From Acidobacteriota bacterium (GTDB lineage: Bacteria > Acidobacteriota > Vicinamibacteria > Vicinamibacterales > UBA2999): 64,000 nt of DNA. The notes under the pieces are model-generated. The model made no database searches. It worked only from the letters and a program-made list of their open reading frames with translations, and was not told the DNA's origin. Below, in pieces: positions 37,642 through 47,006 of this stretch. Every line of letters starts with the position of its first letter. The first letter of the stretch is position 1. Where the stretch lies: the NCBI GenBank assembly GCA_030697165.1, contig JAUYQQ010000013.1, forward strand, positions 62,001 through 126,000, read 5' to 3'. Position numbers and translations under genes: made by a program.

Positions 37642-37995
37642 TCAGGCAGCCGTCAGGAAGTCAGGCGGCGCGTAGAGCATCCGGACCCGCAGCGGCTCGG
37701 GGCCCTCGGTCTCGCACGATCGCCGCAACCTCGGCATCGTCTCGGCCGCACGGACCAGATACACCGGCTCGGGGGCGGCACCAACGGTTCGCGTCCACGG
37801 CGGTGGCGGCTGTTTGGCCCTCGACGCGAGGAGTTCCACCACGCCAGCGGCCACGGCCAGTTCGGTGGCGCTCCAGCCGACCGGGCGCGGCACCTCCGCC
37901 CAGGTCACGGCCTCACGCGTGGCGTCGGCGGTCCACTGCCGGGCCTTCAGCGCGTCACGCGCCAGCAGCGCCACGACGAGATCACGCAGGTCCAT
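37642..37995 (-). CDS. Small protein of unknown function behind a nucleotidyltransferase-like gene
   Basis: 117 residues from the ATG at 37995, overlapping the end of the DUF6036-like frame by 14 nt. No motif recognised. The first half is predicted helical (DLRDLVVALLARDALKARQWTADA), with a Trp-rich middle (VTWAEVPRPVGWSATELAVAAG). The overlap suggests it is the partner in a two-gene module, as antitoxin/toxin-like MNT pairs often are, but that is inference. Confidence 0.5.
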   Translation of the reverse strand: MDLRDLVVALLARDALKARQWTADATREAVTWAEVPRPVGWSATELAVAAGVVELLASRAKQPPPPWTRTVGAAPEPVYLVRAAETMPRLRRSCETEGPEPLRVRMLYAPPDFLTAA

Positions 37996-38512
37996 GCTCG
38001 CTCTCCCACAAATCATCGAATGCGTACTGCGCCTTCATCTCGCGGCCGGGCACGAGATGAGGCTCGACCTGCCGCCACACGCCAGCACGGGTCCCCGTGC
38101 ACTCCTTCAGCAGGCGCCGCGCGTCCTCGACGTCGAGGTCGTCGCGCCACGCCGACAGTTTCATCGCCAGCAGTTGCGTCACTGACAGCGTTCGCACGCG
38201 GAGCGTGGGCGTGTCCAGCACTACGGCACCTAACGAGAGGCCGTGCACATATCCCTTCGCCGCCTAGTTCAGCCAGTCGCCTGGCAACTCGAGGCTCTCG
38301 GCCACGGATGCAGCGGCCGCCGCGACCCGGGACCGGGCATCCGGGTCCAAGTGAAACGCATCGACGTCCTTCGTGGAGTCGCGTGCGCCAAAGAGCAGCA
38401 CCATGGCCGCGCCTCCGACCACGATCAGGTCCACGCGAGGCTGATCGGCCGGGAGCCGATCGGCGAGGCGCCCGAGCGCAGTCACGATGACCTCCCGCGT
38501 CAGCGAGTTCAC
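37982..38512 (-). pseudogene. DUF6036-like nucleotidyltransferase interrupted by an in-frame TAG
   Basis: Two open segments in the same frame (38512-38267 and below 38264) are separated by one amber codon at 38264-38266. The first part has the nucleotidyltransferase core VVGGAAMVLLFGARDSTKDVDAF; the second continues as AAKGYVHGLSLGAVVLDT and LLAMKLSAWRDDLDVEDARRLL, exactly the downstream part of such proteins. The stop falls within DWLN*AAKGY, where I expect an acidic residue (one substitution from GAG or AAG). It is therefore a recent nonsense mutant, a sequencing error, or a recoded codon. Confidence 0.72.
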
Positions 38513-38550
38513 AAGGTGATGGTAGCACTGCGGACTTGCCAGATTAGGGG

Positions 38551-38632
38551 TCCTGATCGCGCGCGAAAGACCTGGCCCATTCCACCGTCCCCGAGTGCGG
38601 AGAGCATCTCGTAACCACCGAGGCGATCATCC
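38551..38632 (-). pseudogene. Kinase N-terminal remnant (P-loop only)
   Basis: The complement encodes RLGGYEMLSALGDGGMGQVF followed by RARS, recognisable as the first ~30 residues of the kinase family, including the glycine-rich loop, without any following domain. It lies between the nucleotidyltransferase-like gene and the end of K2 and marks a deleted or recombined kinase. Confidence 0.7.
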
Positions 38633-38637
38633 TGACG

Positions 38638-40217
38638 TCAGCGGCACGTGAGCTTCACTTTCGAACCTGCGTCGCCCAATTCAAGACGACGGTCGCTGGG
38701 AGGAGGGCGCCCGTCCGGAAGAAATTGCGGCCACAGGTGATTGGTCTCGCTGCGCGAGGCGTCAAGCGTCGTCACTGCCGTAGGGAAGCCGCCGCCGCCG
38801 GGCACTTTGAACAGGCCGCCCTCGCCGGCGGATGTCGGAGCAAACAGGATGACGTCGTCTTGATTACATGTTCCGCCGCCGCCGGCCCCTGAATCGCAGA
38901 GCACCTGTAACTCGCGGCCGCTGGTTGCGACCCGCTTCAGCTTTCCCGACGAGAAGAAGGCAATCCGTCGGCTGTCCGGAGACCAGAATGGGCCGCTGGC
39001 CCCGCCGGTCCCTTCGAGCATTGCGGGACCGTGGCATCGAGTGTTCGCAGCCATAAATGCTGGGTACCGTCCGCGCCCGCGGCAACCATGGCAATGTAGC
39101 GTCCGTCGGGCGAGACAACCACCGGCGAGCCCCAGCCGGTACGCCCGCTACCCGTCGATGCGAAAGTCCATCCGTCAGGTGGTGCGATCGAGAAGCGAGT
39201 GGCGGGACTATCGAGCGGCGCGGGCGTGATCCCCCACATCGCCAACACCACGACAGCGAGAGCAAGGATCGACGCGAGGCCCCAGGCCGCCTGTTCGCGT
39301 CTGGACGAGCGGCGTGCTGACATCTGCCCGACGCCCCTGGGGGATCCCGATGACGCGTCGTCGATGTCAAGCCGCGCCGTCGCCGCGTCCGGCAACCGGC
39401 GTTTGCGATCTTTTTCGAGGCAGCGGCGCAGCAGCCGCCTGATCGAATCAGGCGTCCCCGAGGGCAACGCGGTGAGGTCCGGCTCGTCTTTCAGAACAGC
39501 GGCGAGCACGTGCGAAACCGTTTCGCCGCCGAATGCCGGACGACCGGTCAGCATTTCCAGCAACACCACGCCGAAGGCCCACAGGTCGCTGCGCTTGTCG
39601 ACGGCCTTACCCGCTGCCTGCTCGGGCGACATGTAGGCGGCGGTGCCGAGGATGATGCCGGCCTCGGTGGCGTGCCCGGCCAGGGTTGGCGAATTGGCCA
39701 GATTCTCGTCGGCTTGAGACTTGGGGCTTGTGGCTTGGAGAACGGCTTTGGCGAGGCCGAAGTCGAGCACCTTCACCGTTCCATCGGGCCGGACCTTGAT
39801 GTTCGCTGGCTTGAGATCGCGATGGATGATGCCGCACTCGTGCGCCGCTTCGAGCGCCTCGGCGATCTGGCGCGCGATGGGTAACGCTTCGTCGAGCGGA
39901 ATCGGTCCGCGCGAAATTCGCTGCGACAGATCCTCGCCTTCAACCAGCTCCATCACGAGCGCCGTCACACCGCCTGATTCTTCGAGTCCGTGAATGTGCG
40001 CGATGTTCGGGTGGTTGAGCGACGCCAGGACCTGCGCTTCGCGGCTGAAGCGCGCGAGGCGATCGGGATCGTTGGCGACCGAAGGCAGCAGGACCTTGAT
40101 CGCGACGTCGCGATTCAGCTTCGGATCGCGAGCGCGATAGACCTCGCCCATGCCACCCGCGCCCAAGGCAGCAACAATCTCGAACGGACCGATACGCGAG
40201 CCGGGGACCAGCGGGGT
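38638..40217 (-). pseudogene. Kinase K2: frameshifted and 3'-truncated receptor kinase
   Basis: The kinase domain is intact ([27 protein letters not shown]) with a membrane helix (GLASILALAVVVLAMWGI). In the first propeller blades the frame breaks near 39020-39040: LWLRTLDATVP ends in nonsense residues, while the neighbouring frame resumes family sequence (GASGPFWSPDSRRIAFFSSGKLKRV). The second frame stops after FLPDGR plus ~20 unrelated residues, so about 500 residues of propeller are missing relative to its closest relative, K6. No ATG fits the start: paralogue Met aligns with ACC (40217), and CTG at 40211 is possible. TATACT lies 6 nt before that ACC. Confidence 0.78.
39713..39740 (-). repeat. 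Four 7-bp units (CTTGGGG-like) within the K2 post-DFG linker
   Basis: Units CTTGAGA, CTTGGGG, CTTGTGG, CTTGGAG are read as [10 protein letters not shown] directly after DFGLAKAV. This is a different heptamer from that in K4 and K8, but the same unit size, copy number (4) and protein position. Confidence 0.65.
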
Positions 40218-40223
40218 GCGGGG

Positions 40224-40299
40224 AGTATAGAGGAGTTTCGAGAAACCGCACTTGAGCTATTTAAGCTATAATAGCCAAACTAGCTAATCTAAGGGTGCC
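40224..40299. promoter_or_regulatory. Shared divergent promoter region of K2 and a Phd/PIN module
   Basis: On the minus strand TATACT (40224-40229) drives K2. On the plus strand TATAAT (40267-40272) sits inside the palindrome GCTATAATAGC (40265-40275), a likely antitoxin operator, with AAGGG 5 nt before the ATG at 40300. The two -10 boxes are ~38 bp apart, so a repressor on the operator could affect both. Confidence 0.5.
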
Positions 40300-40551
40300 A
40301 TGAAGAGTGTCGCAGCCACCGAAGCCAAGAATCGACTGGGCGCCATCCTTGATGAGGCGCAGCGTGGACCGATTGTCATCCGCCGCCAGGACCGCGACAT
40401 CGCCGTGGTGATGTCGATGGCCGACTACGAGCGGCTGAAGTCAGGCAACGTCCGCGCGTTCCTGGAGCTGCGCAACGAGGTGGCAGCCCAGGCCGCCGCC
40501 GCCGGACTCACGGAAGACCGGCTCGCCAAGCTTCTGACCGATGGCGCGTGA
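40300..40551 (+). CDS. Phd/YefM-family antitoxin
   Basis: 83 residues. MKSVAATEAKNRLGAILDEAQRGPIVIRRQDRDIAVVMSMADYERL is the Phd/YefM fold, with DNA binding by the N-terminal part. The C-terminal LTEDRLAKLLTDGA would contact the toxin. Overlaps the toxin gene by 11 nt. Probably represses its own promoter through the palindrome over the -10 box. Confidence 0.88.
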   Translation: MKSVAATEAKNRLGAILDEAQRGPIVIRRQDRDIAVVMSMADYERLKSGNVRAFLELRNEVAAQAAAAGLTEDRLAKLLTDGA

Positions 40552-40969
40552 GCGCATCGTCTTCGACACCAACGTCCTGATCAGCGGCGCGCTCTCGACC
40601 ACCTCCACGCCGGCTCGCGCTCTGGAGACAGCGATCGCCACGGCCGACCTGCTGGCGTCGACGGCGACGCTGCGTGAGCTGACCGAGAAGCTGTTGTCGG
40701 CCAAGTTCGATGCCTACGTTTCGCGCCAACAACGCGAAGCGCTCCTCATGCGCCTGGCCCCACTCGTCGAAATCGTGGCGATCCTGCAATCGTTCCAGGC
40801 GTCGCGCGATCCGAAGGATGACAAGTTCCTCGACGTCGCGGTGAACGGGCGCGCCGATGTGATCGTGACAGGTGACGGGGATCTGCTGGCCCTTCACCCG
40901 TTCCGCGGCATCGCGATTCTCGCCCCGGCGGCATACCTGGACCGTCAGGCTCAACGCCCGGAGAAATAG
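40541..40969 (+). CDS. PIN-domain toxin (PIN_3 / COG1569-type)
   Basis: 142 residues. IVFDTNVLISGAL (D9, N11), an acid in TLRELTEKLL, DPKDDKFLDVAV and VTGDGDLLAL are the ordered PIN catalytic acids. It is of the 'putative toxin component' PIN group, distinct from the smaller VapC proteins at 34479 and 47006. Convergent with K3, whose stop is 14 nt away. Confidence 0.87.
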   Translation: MARERIVFDTNVLISGALSTTSTPARALETAIATADLLASTATLRELTEKLLSAKFDAYVSRQQREALLMRLAPLVEIVAILQSFQASRDPKDDKFLDVAVNGRADVIVTGDGDLLALHPFRGIAILAPAAYLDRQAQRPEK

Positions 40970-40982
40970 CGCGCTGGAGGGT

Positions 40983-43775
40983 TCATGGCTTGGCCACCGG
41001 CGCGATGCGGCGCAGCTCGTCGAAGAAGTGAAGAAGAAAGGTCAGCTTGTCTTGCTTGTCTGTCGGCCCCACCTGCGCCGTCGCCATCGCGACGCGTGTG
41101 CCGTCTGGATGCAAGTCGAACATGCGGCTCCCGCGCACCACGTGACGGCCCTCCGACCAGAGCCGAGGCTTCTCGGCGCGGAACGACCCGCCTTCCATCG
41201 TGTGGGCGGCCACCATGATTTGTCCGCTGAGCGTACCGTAGAGGAGTTCCGGCCTGGCGCGCGACCAGGTTGGTGTCGCGCCGCCATCGGCGGAGATCTG
41301 CCACTTGCCGCCTGGACCCGGAAACGGCCGCACGTAGATCTCATTGCGACCTGATTCGTTGGACACGTACGCGAGCCAGCGGCCATCTGGTGAGAACATC
41401 GGTTCGGTTTCGTTAAAGGGGCTGTTCAAAAACACCGTCGGCTTGCCGGGCTTCCATCCCGAGGCCTCGTCGCCGGCCATCGGCAGGAGTAACACGTCCC
41501 ATCCCGTCGACGAATTCAGCTCCTCGAACGCCAACGCGGATCCGTCCGGATGCCACGAGGCGGGCTGTTGAAACTGAGCGCTCTCGGTCAGACGCTGTGC
41601 CTCACCAGTGCCGTCGGACTTCTGCCAGAACAAGTTGGGCGTCGATCGGATCCGGGAACGGTCTGATGCGCCCGTGCGGGGCGAGGCAAACACGACGCGC
41701 CGGCCATCGGGCGTCCAGACGGGCTTCAGGTCGTTGGACGGATCGAACGTCAGGCGCGTGAGGATGTCCCGCGCCCACTCGTAGATCCAGATGTCGTTCG
41801 GGTTCGCATCGGAAATTTGCAGGGCGAGCCTGCGGCCATCTGGGGAGAAGGAGGGATTGCCGAGGTTGGCCGGTGTGGCTCGCAAGGTGGTGGTGTTGCC
41901 GGCGCGATCCCGCCAGTGGAGCGGCCAGCCGGCGCTCACGTTCTGCCCCGGCAGGTACGCCACGGTGCCATTAGCCGCGAACGTAAACTGGGCGCCGCCG
42001 GTGACCGTATTCGTGGCCACGCCCTCGAGCACCGATACCGGCGGGCCCGTCACGGCCAGGCGCTCGAGGTCAAACGGCACGGCGAACAACGTGCTGTGGC
42101 GCATATACAGCAGGTGGCCGGTCGAGATGTATCGACCGTGATAACCACCCTGCTGAATCACGGTGCGCGGACCCGTCGGCAATGGCTGCACCACCAAGGT
42201 GGCGTCGTCATAGGCCTGGCCGGCGCTGCCGCTGGTGAAGAGCACGCCCTTGCCCGCCGGCAACACCTGCGGCCATCGCTGGCTGACTTCGCCATCGGCG
42301 AGCGGCGTCAACGCTTCTGGTGTCCCGCCGGCGGCTGCGAGCCGCATCAGGGTGCCGCGCGGGTTGGGGAGAAAGACGATGGTGCCGTCGTCGCCCCATG
42401 CTCCACCGCGTGGGTCGAGCGCATCGGCCAGGATGACGGCGGCGCCGCCGGTCAGCGGAATCTTCTTCAGCTTGCCGTTCTGGAAGAACGCAATCGATTG
42501 GCTGTCGGGAGAAAAGAATGGCGTCGAGGCATTTTCGGTTCCTGCCAGAGGCGCGGCCACGGCCTGGCTGAGTCGGCGCACGTAGATCTGAGGGTTGGCA
42601 CCGTCGCTGTTCTGTGCGACGAATGCGATGACCGCGCCATCGGGCGACAGCGCCGCGACGTCGCCGGTGCCGACGACAAGAGAGACGTCCGCGCCCAGCT
42701 CACCGCTGATACGCAACAGCGCAGGCGTCGATGACGCCGCGCGCCAAGGCGCCGACAGCGCGAGTCCCAACGCCAGCGCCAGTGCGCCGGCGAGCGCCCA
42801 CGGCAACGCTCGCCTCACATCTACTTGGGTTGCGGGCGGGGCGGCGTTGATTGCCACGGGATCCGGCGAGGCCTGCGCATCATCGAGCTCCAGTCGCGCG
42901 TCGGCGGCATCCGCCATGCGGCGCTTGCGATCCTTCACGAGGCAGCGCCGCAGCAACTTGCGGACCGGCGCCGGGGTGTCAGCCGGTAGCGCAGTCCAGT
43001 CCGGTTCGTCCTTCAACACTGCCGCCAACACGTGCGATACGGTCTCACCCGCGAACGCCTGGCGACCGGTCAGCATCTCGAGCAGGACGACGCCAAACGC
43101 CCAGAGGTCGCTGCGCTTGTCGACGACCCTGCCTGCCGCCTGCTCTGGCGACATGTACGCGGCCGTGCCGAGGATCAGTCCTGCCTCGGTGGCGTGAATC
43201 GACAGCGTCGGCGAGTTCATCGCCGTGGCGGAGGATCCCGCGGTCGGCTCGATCGCTTTCGCCAAGCCGAAGTCCAACACCTTCACCGTGCCGTCCGCGC
43301 GCACCTTGATGTTCGCGGGCTTCAGGTCACGATGAATGATGCCAAGTTCGTGCGCGGCTTCGAGCGCCTCGGCGATCTGGCGGGCGATCGGCAGCGCGTC
43401 CTCGATCGGAATCGCTCCGCGCGCTATTCGCTGCGAGAGATCTTCTCCCTCGACGAGTTCCATTACGAGTGCAGTTATCCGGCTAAAGCCGGATGCTACA
43501 TTGGTGCCGATGTGGCGTCCGGCTTCAGCCGGACCTTCTTCGAGCCCATAGATGGCGGCGATGTTCGGATGGTTCAGTGACGCCAGCACCTGCGCTTCGC
43601 GGCTGAAACGGGCCAGGCGATCCGGATCGTTGGCCACCGCAGGCAACAACACCTTGATCGCGACGTCGCGATTCAGCTTCGTATCGCGGGCGCGATAGAC
43701 TTCGCCCATGCCGCCCGCGCCGAGGGCGGCGAGGATCTCATAGGAACCAAGACGCGCGCCGATAGTGAGCGCCAT
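40983..43775 (-). CDS. Kinase K3: receptor Ser/Thr kinase with PD40 propeller
   Basis: 930 residues. G-loop LGAGGMGEV (18-26), catalytic lysine K41, HRD 148-150 in [16 protein letters not shown] 168-170, SPE 209-211, membrane helix ~325-341 (LPWALAGALALALGLAL), then a ~590-residue TolB-like propeller ending with [30 protein letters not shown]. Residues ~81-99 ([19 protein letters not shown]) are a translated REPIN. The propeller is most like K9. The ATG directly abuts the K4 stop (TAG-ATG), so K4 and K3 are one unit. Confidence 0.93.
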   Translation of the reverse strand: MALTIGARLGSYEILAALGAGGMGEVYRARDTKLNRDVAIKVLLPAVANDPDRLARFSREAQVLASLNHPNIAAIYGLEEGPAEAGRHIGTNVASGFSRITALVMELVEGEDLSQRIARGAIPIEDALPIARQIAEALEAAHELGIIHRDLKPANIKVRADGTVKVLDFGLAKAIEPTAGSSATAMNSPTLSIHATEAGLILGTAAYMSPEQAAGRVVDKRSDLWAFGVVLLEMLTGRQAFAGETVSHVLAAVLKDEPDWTALPADTPAPVRKLLRRCLVKDRKRRMADAADARLELDDAQASPDPVAINAAPPATQVDVRRALPWALAGALALALGLALSAPWRAASSTPALLRISGELGADVSLVVGTGDVAALSPDGAVIAFVAQNSDGANPQIYVRRLSQAVAAPLAGTENASTPFFSPDSQSIAFFQNGKLKKIPLTGGAAVILADALDPRGGAWGDDGTIVFLPNPRGTLMRLAAAGGTPEALTPLADGEVSQRWPQVLPAGKGVLFTSGSAGQAYDDATLVVQPLPTGPRTVIQQGGYHGRYISTGHLLYMRHSTLFAVPFDLERLAVTGPPVSVLEGVATNTVTGGAQFTFAANGTVAYLPGQNVSAGWPLHWRDRAGNTTTLRATPANLGNPSFSPDGRRLALQISDANPNDIWIYEWARDILTRLTFDPSNDLKPVWTPDGRRVVFASPRTGASDRSRIRSTPNLFWQKSDGTGEAQRLTESAQFQQPASWHPDGSALAFEELNSSTGWDVLLLPMAGDEASGWKPGKPTVFLNSPFNETEPMFSPDGRWLAYVSNESGRNEIYVRPFPGPGGKWQISADGGATPTWSRARPELLYGTLSGQIMVAAHTMEGGSFRAEKPRLWSEGRHVVRGSRMFDLHPDGTRVAMATAQVGPTDKQDKLTFLLHFFDELRRIAPVAKP
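43478..43533 (-). repeat. 56-bp REPIN-like element inside kinase K3
   Basis: Arms TCCGGCTAAAGCCGGA and TCCGGCTTCAGCCGGA flank a 24-bp centre; left and right halves are inverted repeats with only a few mismatches. Encodes [19 protein letters not shown] in the kinase N-lobe. Confidence 0.88.
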
Positions 43776-46652
43776 CTACTTAGTCACCAGGACACGCGTG
43801 CTCAATTCCTCAAACCAGTTGAGAACCACTGTCATCGTCATCGCCGCCGGGGTGTTGCCGCGATCGCCGGCCGCCACCACGTTCTTGATCATTAGAAACC
43901 GCTTGCCGTCCGCGGAGACGTCGTACGAGCGGCTCACGCCAAGGGAATAATAGGGTCGCGCGTCGAACAACCTGGTGGGCGTGCCGTTGCTGAATCCCGA
44001 ACGCGTCTGCACGGCCACCGACATCAGTGACTGCGTCCGGGAATCGAGGTAGAACAGTTCCTGACCGCTTCGAGCCCACGCAGGTTGACCGCCTCCGCCC
44101 GACGACACCTGCCAGCGACCACCGGTCACACCGGGAAACGGCCGGACGTACACTTCATCCTGACCTGACTCATTCGATTGATATGCCAGCCAACGGCCGT
44201 CGGGCGAGATCTCGCCGTTGCTCTCGTTGAACGACGTGTGCATCAGCGGCTCGGTTCGCGGCGCGCCATTCAAGTGCACCAACGTCAAGTCGTAGGCGCG
44301 GAGCGGACCTTCTCGCACGACCATCTGCTGGCCGTCCGGCGTCAGGGAATAGGCAGAGATGTCCTGCGGTCCCGTCAGCAACGACTGGGCGCTGCCCGTC
44401 CCGTCGGCCTGCTGCACGTAAACCGTTTGAGGGTGCACCCTTCCGGACATGAAGATTACGCGCCGGCCGTCCGGGGTCCACACCGGATAGCCGTCAAAAC
44501 CTGGATCGAACGTGAAACGACTCAATGTGGCTTGGCGGAAGTCCCACAGCCAGACGTCGCTATCTTGATCGCGAACGTCCAGCGCAATCCGGCTGCCGTC
44601 GGGCGACAGCCGCGGCCAGGCATAGGTGCGTGGGGGCACTGGAATCGACTCTTCGCGCCCTTGCCGATCGACCCACAACAGCGTGCGCACCGGCGTCAGT
44701 GCGGTCCCGACACCGCCCGTGACATACGCCAGCGCTCCTGTTCGCGACACGCTGAAGTCCGCAGTCCCGTTCCCCTTGGTCAGCAGGTGCTCCGCCACGG
44801 ACACCGGCTCGCCCAGAAGCTCGAGACGGTCGGGATCGAATCGGACCGCTCGAAGCGTTCCGGCGGTGGCGTACACCAGGTAACCCGGTTCCCCCGGGAC
44901 CGGCTCGAAATACTCGGCGTGGCTGCCACCATGAATCAACGTCTTGGACTGGCCGCTCGCGAGATTCAACACCGCAATCTGATGAGCCGAAGTTGACCGC
45001 AATAACTGCGGGTTCTGGTTGAGCACGCGATCGACATCATTGCCTGGAGGCACGATCGTGAAGAGCACCGCGCGGGCGTTCGGCAGTACGAACGGCCGCA
45101 CATGGTCGCCCTCGCCTTGTGCAGCATCGGGCCGGGTCAACACGACGGGATCACCGCCGCCCGCCGATACCCGCAGGAGTCCCGTCGCGCGGTCACCAGT
45201 GGCGAACACGATCGCGTCGTCAGCGCCCCAGCTGGCACCGACCAGGAAACCGTCGATCCGGCAAATGGCGATCGGCGAACCGCCGGTGATCGATACTCTC
45301 TTCAGTTCGTAGTCAACCGAGCCAGGGGCGACCTGGCTGAAGAATCCGACCCACCGGCCGTCGGGCGAAAAGAATGGCGCGCGGGGATCGGTGATGCCCC
45401 GCAGGGGCACCGATTCGAGCTGGTCGATCGTTCGCAGGTACAACTCGGATGACTGGTTGTAGCCACCTTGACCGGTCTGATAGACGAGGCGCGTGCCGTC
45501 CGGCGAGATCGCGAGGTCGCGGTCGGGTCCGGGTGTCGCCAAGGGAAGATCGGCGGGCGGCGCAATGGTAAACCGGACAGGCTGGGCGGGAGCGGGCGTC
45601 GATCGCGTCAGTGTCCACGTGGTGGCCGACGCCAGGGCGGCGCCGAGCACGACGCTCCCAGCGATTAACCAGGGTCGACTTGAGGCGCGCGCGGCTGCCG
45701 GCGGAATGGTCCCTACCGGCCTCATCGCACTGGTATCGAACGCGCCGTCCATCGACAGCCGCACGGCCGAGATATCGCGCACGCGCTGCTTCGGATCCTT
45801 GCGCAGACAGACCCGCAGTGCCTGCTCCACCCCCGGCGGCGTGTCGCCTGGCAGCGCCGACCAATCGGGATCGTCTCGTAGCACCGAGACCAGCGTGTCG
45901 GAGATGTCGTCGCCGGCGAAAGCGCGCTTGCCGGTCAGCATCTCGAACAGGACAGCGCCAAAGGCCCAGATATCGGCGCGCCGGTCAACGGCCTGGCCCT
46001 TCGCCTGCTCGGGCGACATATACGCGGCGGTTCCGAGGATGATGCCGGCTTCGGTGGCGTGGATGGAGAGGGTGGGCGAATTGGCGGCACCCCCCGGTCC
46101 CTGATCCCCGATCCCCGATCCCTGACCGACCGCCTTCGCCAACCCGAAATCGAGGACCTTCACCGTTCCATCAGGACGGACCTTGATGTTCGCAGGCTTC
46201 AGGTCGCGATGGATGATCCCGCACTCGTGCGCGGCTTCCAGCGCCTCGGCGATCTGCCGGGCAATCGGTAGTGCTTCGTCGAGCGAAATCGGCCCGCGCG
46301 AAATACGCTGCGAGAGATCTTCGCCCTCGACGAGTTCCATTACGAGTGCAGTTATCCGGCTAAAGCCGGATGCTACATTGGTGTCGATGTGGCGTCCGGC
46401 TTCAGCCGGACCTTCTTCGAGCCCATAGATGGCGGCGATGTTCGGGTGATTGAGCGACGCCAGCACCTGCGCTTCGCGGCTGAATCGCGCGAGGCGGTCC
46501 GGATCGTTGGCCACTGACGGGAGCAGGACTTTGATCGCGACGTCGCGATTCAGCTTCGCGTCGCGCGCGCGATAGACCTCGCCCATGCCACCGGCGCCGA
46601 GGGCGGAGAGGATCTCGTAGGGTCCAATGCGGGTACCGGGAAGGAAGGGAAT
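43776..46652 (-). CDS. Kinase K4: receptor Ser/Thr kinase with PD40 propeller, ATT start proposed
   Basis: 958 residues from ATT at 46652. Upstream ATG 46943 would overlap the toxin-antitoxin genes on the other strand; a GTG ~20 codons upstream is possible but lies before the -10 box. IPFLPGTRIGPYEI aligns with [14 protein letters not shown] of K8, its closest relative. The kinase motifs are intact (K41, [22 protein letters not shown]). It contains a REPIN in the beta4-beta5 loop and a 4-unit heptamer array after DFG ([16 protein letters not shown]). A helix (WLIAGSVVLGAALASATTW) leads to the propeller, which ends in QVSSGGGGQPAWARSGQELF and related blades. Confidence 0.87.
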   Translation of the reverse strand: MPFLPGTRIGPYEILSALGAGGMGEVYRARDAKLNRDVAIKVLLPSVANDPDRLARFSREAQVLASLNHPNIAAIYGLEEGPAEAGRHIDTNVASGFSRITALVMELVEGEDLSQRISRGPISLDEALPIARQIAEALEAAHECGIIHRDLKPANIKVRPDGTVKVLDFGLAKAVGQGSGIGDQGPGGAANSPTLSIHATEAGIILGTAAYMSPEQAKGQAVDRRADIWAFGAVLFEMLTGKRAFAGDDISDTLVSVLRDDPDWSALPGDTPPGVEQALRVCLRKDPKQRVRDISAVRLSMDGAFDTSAMRPVGTIPPAAARASSRPWLIAGSVVLGAALASATTWTLTRSTPAPAQPVRFTIAPPADLPLATPGPDRDLAISPDGTRLVYQTGQGGYNQSSELYLRTIDQLESVPLRGITDPRAPFFSPDGRWVGFFSQVAPGSVDYELKRVSITGGSPIAICRIDGFLVGASWGADDAIVFATGDRATGLLRVSAGGGDPVVLTRPDAAQGEGDHVRPFVLPNARAVLFTIVPPGNDVDRVLNQNPQLLRSTSAHQIAVLNLASGQSKTLIHGGSHAEYFEPVPGEPGYLVYATAGTLRAVRFDPDRLELLGEPVSVAEHLLTKGNGTADFSVSRTGALAYVTGGVGTALTPVRTLLWVDRQGREESIPVPPRTYAWPRLSPDGSRIALDVRDQDSDVWLWDFRQATLSRFTFDPGFDGYPVWTPDGRRVIFMSGRVHPQTVYVQQADGTGSAQSLLTGPQDISAYSLTPDGQQMVVREGPLRAYDLTLVHLNGAPRTEPLMHTSFNESNGEISPDGRWLAYQSNESGQDEVYVRPFPGVTGGRWQVSSGGGGQPAWARSGQELFYLDSRTQSLMSVAVQTRSGFSNGTPTRLFDARPYYSLGVSRSYDVSADGKRFLMIKNVVAAGDRGNTPAAMTMTVVLNWFEELSTRVLVTK
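46096..46123 (-). repeat. Four heptamers (GATCCCY) in the K4 post-DFG linker
   Basis: Units GGTCCCT, GATCCCC, GATCCCC, GATCCCT followed by GACC. This is the same heptamer as the intergenic array at 29221. It encodes GSGIGDQGP on the minus strand. Confidence 0.8.
46355..46410 (-). repeat. 56-bp REPIN-like element inside kinase K4
   Basis: Differs from the K3 and K8 copies at one base in the centre (GTGTCG for GTGCCG), giving [12 protein letters not shown] instead of [12 protein letters not shown]. Confidence 0.88.
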
Positions 46653-46658
46653 GCGGGG

Positions 46659-46718
46659 AGTATAGACGGTATCGGGATGCTGGTTGACGACCGGATCGCT
46701 TGTGGTCACAATGACTAC
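46659..46718. promoter_or_regulatory. Shared divergent region of K4 and a Phd/PIN module
   Basis: TATACT on the minus strand (46659-46664) lies 6 nt before the proposed K4 ATT. On the plus strand the palindrome GTCACAATGAC (46705-46715) ends 3 nt before the antitoxin ATG and is a candidate operator. Only ~66 bp separate the two coding regions. Confidence 0.45.
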
Positions 46719-47006
46719 ATGGAACGCAACCTGGTCGGTGCCCGGGAACTCAAGGCCCGTCTGGGCACCTATCTGCGCCGGGTGCGTCAGGGGCGCACGC
46801 TGGTCGTCACCGACCGCGGCCAGCCGATCGCGGAACTTCGGCCGATCCCGACCGACATGGCTACCGACGCGGTACTCGCCAAGATGAAGGCCGCCGGCTC
46901 GGTGACGCGAACCGTGAACGAGCCTCTCACCCCATTTCGCCAAGTCGAGAACCGCGGTCGCCCGGCCGCCGCGGCCATCGGCGATGATCGCGACGACCGA
47001 TTCTGA
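46719..47006 (+). CDS. Phd/YefM-family antitoxin
   Basis: 95 residues from the ATG at 46719. MERNLVGARELKARLGTYLRRVRQGRTLVVTDRGQPIAELRPI is typical of Phd-type antitoxins, with a disordered, positively charged tail. Its TGA shares one base with the toxin ATG (TGATG). Confidence 0.87.
   Translation: MERNLVGARELKARLGTYLRRVRQGRTLVVTDRGQPIAELRPIPTDMATDAVLAKMKAAGSVTRTVNEPLTPFRQVENRGRPAAAAIGDDRDDRF

Noticed and set aside
37642-38512. Nucleotidyltransferase-like pair considered as an active MNT/HEPN toxin-antitoxin module
   Set aside because: The 117-residue partner shows no HEPN RxxxxH motif, and the first gene has an in-frame stop, so I list it only as a broken module.
46653-46943. Extended K4 start at the ATG 46943
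   Set aside because: The extra ~97 residues would overlap the antitoxin gene on the opposite strand and read as antisense sequence; paralogue alignment and the TATACT box place the start near 46652.
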